Shown one piece after another: positions 7,517 to 15,482 of a stretch of 64,000 nt of DNA; the stretch's first letter is position 1, and each line of letters opens with the position of its first letter. The stretch lies in assembly GCA_903911145.1 (NCBI GenBank), contig CAIWCD010000016.1, forward strand, positions 1-64,000, given 5' to 3'. The translations under genes were made by a program, and so were the position numbers. A model generated the notes under the pieces. It was not told where the DNA came from. It did not search any database and saw only the letters and a list, made by a program, of their open reading frames with translations. The DNA comes from an uncultured delta proteobacterium (GTDB lineage: Bacteria; Myxococcota; Myxococcia; Myxococcales; 40CM-4-68-19).

Positions 7517-8962
7517 GTGACGCAGGCGCGCGATTACAACCTATTGGTATTGAGCGATCTCCACCTCGGCTGCGACGTGAAGAGGACTGCGCCGCTCGGA
7601 GATCCGGCACGAACAGGCCTCGACCGCGCGCTGGTGCACTTTCTCGATCACCATGCCGCGCGTCGCGCCGGAGGCCGCCGCTGGCGCTTGCTGCTCGCGG
7701 GAGATGTGTTCGACTTCGTCGCAGTGACGGCGATGCCGGCGCCCCGATTAACCGCGCGCTTCTCCGTGCGCGACGAGGAGCAGCGCTATGGCCTCGCGCC
7801 CGAGGAGGAGAAGTGCGTCTGGAAACTGCGCCGCATCGCCGCTCGGCACGAAGAGGTCTTCCACGCACTCGCCCGATTTCTCATCGCCGGGCATGACGTG
7901 CAGTTCATCCGCGGCAATCACGATGCGGAGCTGCAATTCCCGTCGGTGCAGCGCGAATTGGTGCGGCTGCTCTCGCGGCGAGCAGGCGTCGAAGGAGACG
8001 CGCTGCGTGCGCTGGAGGAGCGCATTCGATTTCACGCCTGGTTCTATCTCGAGCCGGGGCTGCTCTATCTCGAGCATGGCAACGCGCACGATCGGTATTG
8101 CCTGCAGACCGGCTTCTTCGATGAGCGGCCCTGCGACGCTTCGCTCGAGTTGCCGATGAGCTCGAAGGTCCTGCGCTACTTCGCCAATCGATGGGCGAAA
8201 GACCAGGAGGATCTCGACAGCGCTGACCAGATGTCGGTGCGAGAATATCTCGCCTGGGTTCTGCGGATGGGAAATCCGCTGCATATCGCCGCCGACTATT
8301 TCGCGATGGTATTGCGCGTGCTGTTGCCGATCGCGAAGGAGACGCTTCGCGGGACACTGCAGCCGGGCGCGATGACGCGGAGAGCCGGTCTGGTGGCTGC
8401 TGAGACGCGACGCAGCCGTGTGCGCGCGTGGCTTTCCCGCTTTCTTCCCGCGAGCCGCGAGCAAGCCGATCAACTCTTTGCCGCCGCGTCGAAGCCCGCG
8501 GAACAGAGTTTCTTCGCAACGGCCCAACTCTTCTATGTCGATCGAATGGCGCTGCTCGCGTTGCTCATCGCGGCTGGCCTCGCAGGCCTCGTCGCAGGTC
8601 ACGGCGCCACTCGCCTGCTGCCTGCGCTGCTCGCCTCTGCCCTCTTCGCGATCCTCAATCCGTGGCTCGCGCGCCAACGTCAATGCGACGCGAATCTGCT
8701 GCTGCACGACGCCGCCTCACGCGTCGCCGACATCCTCGACGTCCGGTATGTCGTCATGGGGCACAGCCACCAGCGCGTCGATGCGGCACTGTCCGCGAAT
8801 ACGAGATATCTGAATCTCGGCGCGTGGACGCAGCAGGAGCACGAGCTTCCGCATCTCGCGCTCATCGACGAGCGCGCCGAGCTGCGCAGATACGCTGCGC
8901 CGCCTGCGCGTGTCTCAACTCTCGTCGGGCACGTCGACCAGCGCCATGCCCTCGCCGGATAG
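7517..8962 (+). CDS. Calcineurin-like metallophosphoesterase with membrane segment
   Basis: A 481-residue protein with the complete metallophosphoesterase signature: S-D-L-H-L-G, G-D-V-F-D, R-G-N-H-D and, near the C-terminus, M-G-H-S-H. Between the third and last motif is a long insert with two hydrophobic segments (L-L-I-A-A-G-L-A-G-L-V-A-G and L-L-P-A-L-L-A-S-A-L-F-A-I), so the enzyme is probably tied to the inner membrane. UDP-2,3-diacylglucosamine pyrophosphatase (LpxH) belongs to this superfamily but is about half as long; the substrate here is open. A GTG start with GAGGGGAC upstream was preferred to an ATG at 7367, which would leave only 49 bp to the divergent glycosyltransferase. Its 3' end overlaps the convergent TPR gene by 48 bp. 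Confidence 0.75.
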   Translation: MTQARDYNLLVLSDLHLGCDVKRTAPLGDPARTGLDRALVHFLDHHAARRAGGRRWRLLLAGDVFDFVAVTAMPAPRLTARFSVRDEEQRYGLAPEEEKCVWKLRRIAARHEEVFHALARFLIAGHDVQFIRGNHDAELQFPSVQRELVRLLSRRAGVEGDALRALEERIRFHAWFYLEPGLLYLEHGNAHDRYCLQTGFFDERPCDASLELPMSSKVLRYFANRWAKDQEDLDSADQMSVREYLAWVLRMGNPLHIAADYFAMVLRVLLPIAKETLRGTLQPGAMTRRAGLVAAETRRSRVRAWLSRFLPASREQADQLFAAASKPAEQSFFATAQLFYVDRMALLALLIAAGLAGLVAGHGATRLLPALLASALFAILNPWLARQRQCDANLLLHDAASRVADILDVRYVVMGHSHQRVDAALSANTRYLNLGAWTQQEHELPHLALIDERAELRRYAAPPARVSTLVGHVDQRHALAG

Positions 8963-10594
8963 CTCGAGCGCGACGCCCAACTCAGGTGCATCCTCGACGA
9001 TCGAGACCAGGCGTGGCTGCAGCGTCGCGCCGTGCCATCCGACCAGCTGATCGAGCGGAATGCGGAGCGGCTGCGCGCTGTGGACTTCGACCGCGTGCGG
9101 CGCTCCGTGCGTCACCAGCAGCAGCTGTCCGCGTCCGCGCAGGTGGACGAGATGGAGGTCTTGGCCGGTCTTGCTCGGCACGCGGCCGTTCTCGAAGGTA
9201 AGCGAGTCCGCGAACGAGAAGAGGACCTCTTCGCGAAAGTAGGCCGGCTCGTCCGCGAGCTCGAGCGGCGTGAAGACGCGACCGGCCGTGGCGATCACAT
9301 ACCGGCCCTCGCCCGAGGCCCGCAGCATGCGACGCGCGCCTTCGCCGAATGACTTCTCGGTCGGCTTGCCGCGGAAGCGCTTGAGCTCCGCGGTGAGCGT
9401 GGCCGAGCCGAAGCTGGCGACCATGCCGTCGAGGCGCGTGAGCAGCTCGCCGCGCACCTGAACAACCAGCGACGCAGGGCCAATCGAGTAGCAGCCTCTG
9501 GCCGGCTCGGTGGCGATCTGGCGCGCTGCGGAGAAGTCGACCAGCGACTCCGGAGCACTCTGCGAGCCGCGCCCAGAGCGGATTTGCGCGATCGTCTCGG
9601 AAGCGGCCGGCGGGTTCGTGCTGTTCGTCGCGACGGTCGAGAAGTCGATCTTCGCGTGCTCCGCGGTGTCGGCGCGATCGTCGTCGTGGATGTCGCTCTC
9701 TTCCATCCGGCTGAGCGCCGACTCGATGGAGCCCGACGATGCTGGGCCTGCGACCGGACTTGCGCTCGACGCGGGCGCCGCTGGCGAAGACGCAACCCGA
9801 GAGGCCGGCGGAAGAGAGGGTTCGGTGTCGAGGCTGTGCACGGCCGCCTCTTCAGCTCGCGCGACTGGCACAGCGCCGTACGCGCCGGTCTGCGTGATCA
9901 CCTTCATCCCGAACGGCTGCGTCGATCCAGTCGCGCTGAAGGCATCTTTCGGCGGGTCGCTGCGGCGGGAAAACTCCGACGTGATCGAAGCCTCCGCGGG
10001 GCTCATCGACGGGGTCGACACGGGCGCTTCGTTCGCGACCCTCCGTGGGACGGGCGTGTGCTCCTGCGTGCTGTGGGCGCGGTCCGCCGACGCGAGCTCC
10101 TCCATCCGCTCGGCCATCGCGGCGTTCCCCGAGCGCAGAAACCAGACGCGAGCCTGCGCGTGATCGCCCTTCTGCGCGAGCGCGAGCCCGAGATAGTTCT
10201 GCGCCTTGACGTGCTCCGGCTGCAGCTCGATCGCCGTCGTGAAACAGCGCGCCGCCTCGTTGGAAGCGCCGAGCTTGAGGAAGACCAGCCCGAGATTCAC
10301 CCGCAGCGTCGGGTCGGCAGGATGGTCGTCGATCAGCGCGCGATAGATCGTCTCCGCGCGAACCAGATCGCCGAGCTTGAACAGAGTCAGGCCGAGCAGG
10401 TTGCGGGCACGCTGATCGCTCGGGACATGGCGCAGGGCCTGATCGAGCAGCGCCCGCGCCGTCACCGAATCACCGGCCGCCTGCGACTCCTGCGCCGCGG
10501 CGAGCTCCTGATCAAACCGGTTGCGCCGCACCTGCTCCTCCTCGGCGGTGCGGCCCGGATCCGAACCTCGTGACGAACCAAACCGATCGCTCAC
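8915..10594 (-). CDS. TPR protein with C-terminal AIM24-like domain
   Basis: A 559-residue protein in three parts: an N-terminal TPR array (about residues 25-170, with repeated A-x3-L-G-L-x3-K-L-G and A-x-x-Y/F-x-A-I-x-L-x-P units); a low-complexity Ser/Ala/Pro-rich linker (~170-350); and a C-terminal beta-rich domain resembling the AIM24 family (G-P-A-S-L-V-V-Q-V-R-G-E-L-L ... R-G-K-P-T-E-K ... G-R-V-F-T-P-L-E-L). AIM24-type domains are found as stand-alone bacterial proteins and in a mitochondrial inner-membrane protein; their biochemistry is poorly known. The GTG start overlaps the stop of the upstream transglycosylase gene (GTGA), so the two are translationally coupled, suggesting an envelope role. 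No signal peptide is seen. Confidence 0.75.
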   Translation of the reverse strand: MSDRFGSSRGSDPGRTAEEEQVRRNRFDQELAAAQESQAAGDSVTARALLDQALRHVPSDQRARNLLGLTLFKLGDLVRAETIYRALIDDHPADPTLRVNLGLVFLKLGASNEAARCFTTAIELQPEHVKAQNYLGLALAQKGDHAQARVWFLRSGNAAMAERMEELASADRAHSTQEHTPVPRRVANEAPVSTPSMSPAEASITSEFSRRSDPPKDAFSATGSTQPFGMKVITQTGAYGAVPVARAEEAAVHSLDTEPSLPPASRVASSPAAPASSASPVAGPASSGSIESALSRMEESDIHDDDRADTAEHAKIDFSTVATNSTNPPAASETIAQIRSGRGSQSAPESLVDFSAARQIATEPARGCYSIGPASLVVQVRGELLTRLDGMVASFGSATLTAELKRFRGKPTEKSFGEGARRMLRASGEGRYVIATAGRVFTPLELADEPAYFREEVLFSFADSLTFENGRVPSKTGQDLHLVHLRGRGQLLLVTHGAPHAVEVHSAQPLRIPLDQLVGWHGATLQPRLVSIVEDAPELGVALELSGEGMALVDVPDES

Positions 10595-11280
10595 TGTGCT
10601 GCTCCCGGCCTTGCCGCATTGGCGGGACTTGCGGGCGCAGCGGGCTGGGCCGCAGATGCAACGGACGCGTGCATGGCGTTCTCGTGCTTGAGTTCGTTGT
10701 AGTGGGAGAGCACTTTGCGCACGTATTCGCGCGTCTCATCGAACGGCGGGACCCCGTGGTGCTTGCGCACCGCCTCGGGACCCGCGTTGTAGGCGGCGAG
10801 CATGAGCATCATGTCGCCGTTGAACTCGTTCGCCAGCTCGCGCAGGTAGCGAGTGCCGCCCTGGATGTTCTGCGCGGGGTCGACCGGATCCTCGACGAAG
10901 ACATGACCGGCCGTCCGCGGCATCAACTGCATGAGGCCCTTCGCGCCCGTTCGGGAGACAGCCGCCGTGTCGCCCGCGCTCTCGACAGAGATGACGGCGC
11001 GGATGAGCTCGGCGGGGATGTTGTACCTGCCCGCCGCGCGATCGATCTCGTCGGGCGGTGCATCGGTGGCGCGCTCCCACCAGTGCGTCGCACGCGCTCC
11101 GTGCGCGGGTTTGCGCGCGCCCTGCGAATTTCCCCGACGCGGCGGAACGCGGCCAGGCAGAGGGTCCTCGATGTGCACGACGCCATCCGCATCGGTCCAG
11201 ACGTGCAGCGGCTCGCGCGCGGAAGCAGCGCTGGCGAGTGCGGCAACCAGAAGCAGAGGCGTGGCGAGGAATCTGCGCAT
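10591..11280 (-). CDS. Lytic transglycosylase with DUF4124-like N-terminus
   Basis: A 229-residue exported protein: signal peptide (M-R-R-F-L-A-T-P-L-L-L-V-A-A-L-A-S-A-A-S-A), a short DUF4124-like strand pair (V-W-T-D-A-D-G-V-V-H-I-E-D), then an SLT domain with the catalytic glutamate in I-S-V-E-S-A-G-D, K-G-L-M-Q-L-M-P, and L-A-A-Y-N-A-G-P. It cleaves peptidoglycan glycan strands in the periplasm. A conserved P-P-F-D-E-T-R-E-Y-V-R-K motif closes the domain, and an Ala/Pro-rich tail follows. The start at 11280 was chosen for the signal peptide. It is upstream of and coupled to the TPR-AIM24 gene. Confidence 0.9.
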   Translation of the reverse strand: MRRFLATPLLLVAALASAASAREPLHVWTDADGVVHIEDPLPGRVPPRRGNSQGARKPAHGARATHWWERATDAPPDEIDRAAGRYNIPAELIRAVISVESAGDTAAVSRTGAKGLMQLMPRTAGHVFVEDPVDPAQNIQGGTRYLRELANEFNGDMMLMLAAYNAGPEAVRKHHGVPPFDETREYVRKVLSHYNELKHENAMHASVASAAQPAAPASPANAARPGAAQ

Positions 11281-11397
11281 ACGGGTTCGCAAGATACCAA
11301 CGCGCGCGCACCTGCGGCAAATCCTCAGATCAACCATTTCGCCCACGCGTCGCCCGACCGACACGCACGGAGGCGATTGAGGTTAGGGTTCGCCCCC

Positions 11398-13059
11398 ATG
11401 CGCTACACCCACGATTTCCTCGTCATCGGCGGCGGCGTCGCCGGCCTCACCTGCGCATTGCGCCTCGCCGAGTTCGGCACCGTCGCGGTGCTCGTCAAGA
11501 GGGGCCGCGCCGAGTCGAGCACCAACTACGCACAGGGCGGAATCGCAGCCGTCTCCGGTCCGGGCGACTCGTTCGACCAGCACGTCGCGGATACGCTCGA
11601 GGCGGGCGCAGGTCTCTGCCGGGAAGAGGCCGTGCGCGTCACGGTCGAGGAGGGCCCGACCCGCGTGCGCGAGTTGATCGAACTCGGCGCCGAGTTCACG
11701 CGCGATCAATCACCGTCTGGATTCCACCTCACCCGCGAGGGTGGCCACTCGCAGCGCCGCATCCTCCACGCCGCCGATCTCACCGGCCGGGAAGTCGAGC
11801 GCGCGCTACTCAACGCCATCGCCGAAGCGAAGATCCCCATCTTCGAAGATCACGCCGCCGTCGATCTGATCACCGTGTCGAAGCTGCGCACGTCCGCATC
11901 GAAAAGCAGCAAGACCGCGCCCATCAAGGCCGAGGACGATCGCGTGCTCGGCTGCTACGTGCTCGCGCCCGACGGACAGGTGCACGCCTTTCTCGCCAAG
12001 GCCGTCATCCTCGCCACCGGCGGCGCTGGCAAGGTCTACCTCTACACAACCAATCCCGACGTCGCGACCGGCGACGGCATCGCGATGGCCCACCGCGCGG
12101 GCGCCGCGATCGCAAACATGGAGTTCATCCAGTTCCACCCGACCTGCCTCTTTCATCCGCAGGCCAAGAGCTTCCTCATCTCGGAGGCGCTGCGCGGCGA
12201 GGGCGGCATTCTGCGCAACAAGGCGGGCGAGGCGTTCATGATCCGCTACGACGCGCGGAAGGAACTCGCGCCGCGAGACATCGTCGCGCGCTCGATCGAC
12301 AGCGAACTCAAGAGGAGAGGCGACGACTGCGTCTTCCTCGACATGACGCATCTGCCGAAGGCGTTTCTCCTCGAGCACTTCCCGAACATCTACGCCAACT
12401 GCCACGCGTTCGGGATCGACATGGCGGTGCAGCCGATCCCGGTCGTGCCCGGCACGCACTACACGTGCGGAGGGGTCGCGACCGACCTGCACGGACAGAC
12501 GACGCTGCCCGGACTTCTCGCGATCGGCGAGACCGCCTGCACGGGACTGCACGGCGCGAATCGGCTCGCGTCAAACTCGCTGCTTGAGGGGCTCGTCTTC
12601 GGACATCGCGCGGCGGATCGCGCAGTCGAGGTCGCGCGCGCAGCGACGCCTGCTCTTTTCGAGACGATCCCCGATTGGGATCCGGGCGCCGCGGTCACGC
12701 CGGACGAGGGCGTGGTCGTCAAGCAGAACTGGGACGAGGTGCGCAACCTCATGTGGAACTACGTCGGCATCGTGCGCACCGACAAGCGGCTCGCCCGCGC
12801 GGAGCACCGCCTCGACAATCTGCTCGGTGAAATCGAAGAGTACTACTGGGGCTATCTGGTGACGCGTGATCTGATCGAGCTGCGCAACATCGCCGACGTG
12901 GCACGGCTGATCGTCGCCTGCGCGCAGGAGCGAAAAGAGAGCCGGGGGCTGCACTCGACGCTGAGCCATCCCGATCGCGACGACGCGCATTGCCTGCACG
13001 ACACGGTGCTCGTGCGCGGACGGCCAGCTCCGCAAGCCTGGCCGCGCCCATCTCGATAG
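11398..13059 (+). CDS. nadB: L-aspartate oxidase
   Basis: FAD-dependent L-aspartate oxidase, 553 residues, which oxidises aspartate to iminoaspartate for quinolinate and NAD synthesis in the cytoplasm. Seen: the Rossmann V-I-G-G-G-V-A-G-L FAD motif at the N-terminus, the family-typical N-Y-A-Q-G-G-I-A-A-V, A-T-G-G-A-G, I-Q-F-H-P-T, H-Y-T-C-G-G-V and G-L-H-G-A-N-R-L-A-S-N-S-L-L-E-G-L-V-F-G signatures, and a C-terminal helical domain with E-S-R-G-L-H. These separate it from succinate dehydrogenase flavoproteins. The ATG at 11398 begins right at the FAD fold. A charged insert (~residues 160-180, K-S-S-K-T-A-P-I-K) is a small local expansion. nadA and nadC are not in the window. Confidence 0.96.
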   Translation: MRYTHDFLVIGGGVAGLTCALRLAEFGTVAVLVKRGRAESSTNYAQGGIAAVSGPGDSFDQHVADTLEAGAGLCREEAVRVTVEEGPTRVRELIELGAEFTRDQSPSGFHLTREGGHSQRRILHAADLTGREVERALLNAIAEAKIPIFEDHAAVDLITVSKLRTSASKSSKTAPIKAEDDRVLGCYVLAPDGQVHAFLAKAVILATGGAGKVYLYTTNPDVATGDGIAMAHRAGAAIANMEFIQFHPTCLFHPQAKSFLISEALRGEGGILRNKAGEAFMIRYDARKELAPRDIVARSIDSELKRRGDDCVFLDMTHLPKAFLLEHFPNIYANCHAFGIDMAVQPIPVVPGTHYTCGGVATDLHGQTTLPGLLAIGETACTGLHGANRLASNSLLEGLVFGHRAADRAVEVARAATPALFETIPDWDPGAAVTPDEGVVVKQNWDEVRNLMWNYVGIVRTDKRLARAEHRLDNLLGEIEEYYWGYLVTRDLIELRNIADVARLIVACAQERKESRGLHSTLSHPDRDDAHCLHDTVLVRGRPAPQAWPRPSR

Positions 13060-13085
13060 GCGAATATCGCGCGACGGCTCGGACG

Positions 13086-14732
13086 CTACTTCGGCACGCG
13101 CACCGTCAGGTACTCGACCGCGGTGCCGCGCCGCACGCGCAGCAGCGCCGTGTCACCGGGCTTGATGCCCTTGCTCGCCTTCTTGTAGTCACCCAGCGAC
13201 GCGACGGCGGTGCGATTGAGCTCGATGATCACGTCCCCCTCCTCGAGCGACGCCTCGGCCGCGGGCGAGTCTGGCACTACGTCCGTGATGATCGCACCCT
13301 TCGTGTTCGCCTCGACGTGCGCCCGCCGCGCGAGCTCAGGTGTCAGAGCCTCGACGACCAGCCCGAGCGGATCTCCGCTCTGTGCCGCGGGTCCCTGCGC
13401 ATCGACCGCGGACTCCTCCGCCTCCTCCGGCCGCTCCTTCAGATCGACGGTGAGCGTCTTCTCTTTTCCGTCGCGCACCAGCGTCAACTTGATCTGCTTG
13501 CCCGGCGGGATCGAGCCGACCTCGCGCGTGAGCATATTGTTGTCAAAGACAACCTTTCCGTTGACCTGCGTGATGACGTCTCCCGCGTGCACGCCCGCCT
13601 TCTCCGCGCCGCCATCCTTCACCACGTCGGCCACCAGCGCGCCCTGCGTGTTCTTCAGGCCCAACTGCTCAGCCGTGTCCTGCGTGAGCGCCTGCAACGC
13701 GACGCCGAGGAAGCCGCGCACCACGTGCCCCTTCTCGCGCAACTGCGGGAGGATCTGCTTGACGACGGAGATGGGGATCGCGAAGCCGATCGTGTTCGCG
13801 CCCGAGATGATCGCGCTGTTCACGCCGACGACTTCGCCGCGCAGGTTGAAGAGCGGCCCACCCGAGTTGCCCGGATTGATCGACGCGTCCGTCTGCAGAT
13901 AGTCGCTGTACGGCCCGCCGAACTGCGAGCGCTCCTTCGCGCTGACGATGCCGGCCGTGACCGTGGCCTGAAGACCGAACGGCTCGCCAATTGCGACGAC
14001 GTAGTCGCCGACTTCGAGCGCATCCGAATCGCCAAGCTGCGCGCCGATGAGCGCCTTCGCGCGCGGATCATCGATGCGCAACAGCGCGATGTCGCTCTTC
14101 GGATCGGCGCCGACGAGCTTCGCTGTGTACTCGTGCGTGCCGCCGCCCGCGAGGTCGTCGGTGATGATCTTGATCTCATCCATCGGCCGGAACTTCCCGC
14201 CCTGCGAATCCTGCACCTGCACGACGTGGTTGTTGGTGATCACAAGGCCCTCGCCGATGAGGAAACCCGAGCCGAGTCCCGAGCGCGGCGCGTTGTCCTG
14301 CGGCATCTGCCCGTGCGGCCCGAAGTAGCGGAAGAAGCGCTGCATCGGATCCTGGTCCGACTGCCCATTCTGATCGTTCTGCTCTTCGTCGTTGCCGTCG
14401 GGATTCTGCGGTGTGTGCGGCACCCGACTCAGCCCCCCGCGGCGCTGCGGGCGCGGCCGGAACTTGGAGTTGATGTTCACGACCACCGGACGCAATCGCT
14501 TCACGAGCGGCGCGAGCGAGGGCAGCGGAGCGAGCAACTCTCCCGTCGATGGCGCAGCGAGCACGGGTGCGGCGACGACAGGCGCAGAAATCACCGGAGC
14601 CGCCACCAGCGCGGGCGCGAGCGACGAGGCCTGCGCCTCGCTGGCAAAGATCGAACCCCCATCACGCGAGCAGGCGCAGAGCGCGAGCGGCAGAGAGAGC
14701 GCAACGACGAACGAACGAATCGAGCAGTGCAT
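13086..14732 (-). CDS. DegP/HtrA-type serine endoprotease with two PDZ domains
   Basis: A 548-residue envelope protease of the DegP/DegQ (Do) family for periplasmic protein quality control. The trypsin-like domain has the triad H169 (T-N-N-H-V), D214 (S-D-I-A-L-L) and S290 (P-G-N-S-G-G-P); two PDZ domains follow (about 330-430 and 440-545). The leader ends in L-A-L-C-A-C, a possible lipobox, so it may be lipid-anchored, unlike classical soluble DegP. A long Ala/Pro- and then Asn/Gln/Asp-rich spacer (30-130) separates the leader from the protease, and the first PDZ domain contains an E-E-A-E-E-S insertion. The start at 14732 has GGAGGC three bases upstream. Convergent with nadB across 26 bp. 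Confidence 0.92.
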   Translation of the reverse strand: MHCSIRSFVVALSLPLALCACSRDGGSIFASEAQASSLAPALVAAPVISAPVVAAPVLAAPSTGELLAPLPSLAPLVKRLRPVVVNINSKFRPRPQRRGGLSRVPHTPQNPDGNDEEQNDQNGQSDQDPMQRFFRYFGPHGQMPQDNAPRSGLGSGFLIGEGLVITNNHVVQVQDSQGGKFRPMDEIKIITDDLAGGGTHEYTAKLVGADPKSDIALLRIDDPRAKALIGAQLGDSDALEVGDYVVAIGEPFGLQATVTAGIVSAKERSQFGGPYSDYLQTDASINPGNSGGPLFNLRGEVVGVNSAIISGANTIGFAIPISVVKQILPQLREKGHVVRGFLGVALQALTQDTAEQLGLKNTQGALVADVVKDGGAEKAGVHAGDVITQVNGKVVFDNNMLTREVGSIPPGKQIKLTLVRDGKEKTLTVDLKERPEEAEESAVDAQGPAAQSGDPLGLVVEALTPELARRAHVEANTKGAIITDVVPDSPAAEASLEEGDVIIELNRTAVASLGDYKKASKGIKPGDTALLRVRRGTAVEYLTVRVPK

Positions 14733-14894
14733 GAAGCCTCCAGGAACAGTCCCGCGAACCGATCGCGTACGAGAACAACGCAGCCCACCCCGACTATTTC
14801 GCGTCGAGACGGGCCCGCAACGTAAGTCCACCGACACCCACGTCAAGAGGTGCATCTGCGCCTCCGTTCCCATCCTGTTTTACAGAGGAGCGTT

Positions 14895-15013
14895 CGGGGC
14901 GGGGGCGAGCGGCGGGGCAACATTTCGCTCCGGCAATCACGCTCCAGTTTCGCCGGGAACGCAGTCACGCTCGCGTCGGAGAACCGTATCCCGAACGAGG
15001 CGCCCCCGCCCCG
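14895..15013. repeat. 13-bp perfect inverted repeat in the htrA-Nudix gap
   Basis: CGGGGCGGGGGCG at 14895-14907 is matched by its exact reverse complement at 15001-15013, with a 93-nt loop; the outer bases (GTTCG/CGAAC at a slightly different spacing) extend the similarity. It lies in the 289-bp spacer between the htrA start and the end of the Nudix gene. It could be a transcript-end structure of the Nudix gene or part of a structured leader of htrA. In GC-rich DNA such arms can also arise by chance. Confidence 0.5.
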
Positions 15014-15021
15014 GACTGGAG

Positions 15022-15447
15022 CTAGTGCAATCCCAACAACTGCGCGAGCGTCTTCTCGTCCGCCGGCGGAAACTGGTACTTGTCGAGCTCCGTCCACTTC
15101 ACCCAGCGATGATCGTGCACGCGGCCGTGCTTCACCTCGCCGCTCTTGAGCGTGCAGCGATAGACGGCGAAGTCGATCTCGTAGGCCGAGTAGACGTGAT
15201 GCACCTGGATCGCGCGCTCGCCCACCTCGACCTCGATGCCCATCTCTTCGCGCAGCTCGCGCGCGAGCGCCTGCGCGTCGGTCTCGCCCTCCTCGACGCG
15301 GCCGCCGGGAAATTCCCAAAGCAGCGGCAGCGACCCGCCCGGACGGCGCTGGGTGATGAGGTACTGGCCATCCTTTTCGAGCATGGCGGCGACGACGCGG
15401 ATGCACTGGGGCATGCGCGGCGGAACATAGCAGGACAAAAGCTCCAT
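15022..15447 (-). CDS. Nudix hydrolase, MutT (8-oxo-dGTP diphosphatase)-like
   Basis: A 141-residue Nudix protein. The Nudix box G-x5-E-x7-R-E-x2-E-E-x-G is complete (G-G-R-V-E-E-G-E-T-D-A-Q-A-L-A-R-E-L-R-E-E-M-G-I), preceded by Y-L-I-T-Q-R-R-P-G-G and L-L-W-E-F-P-G-G, a combination typical of MutT enzymes that clean 8-oxo-dGTP from the nucleotide pool. The C-terminal W-x-E-L-D-K-Y-x-F-P-P-A-D also fits MutT. The start is uncertain: ATG at 15447 has a weak GGGGAG upstream, while ATG at 15414 (M-P-Q-C-I-R-V-V-A-A-M-L) coincides with where the family usually begins. Divergent from the trypsin-like protease gene. Confidence 0.88.
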   Translation of the reverse strand: MELLSCYVPPRMPQCIRVVAAMLEKDGQYLITQRRPGGSLPLLWEFPGGRVEEGETDAQALARELREEMGIEVEVGERAIQVHHVYSAYEIDFAVYRCTLKSGEVKHGRVHDHRWVKWTELDKYQFPPADEKTLAQLLGLH

Positions 15448-15482
15448 TGCGCGGCGAACCGCTCCCCGCCATCCTTCAGAGC

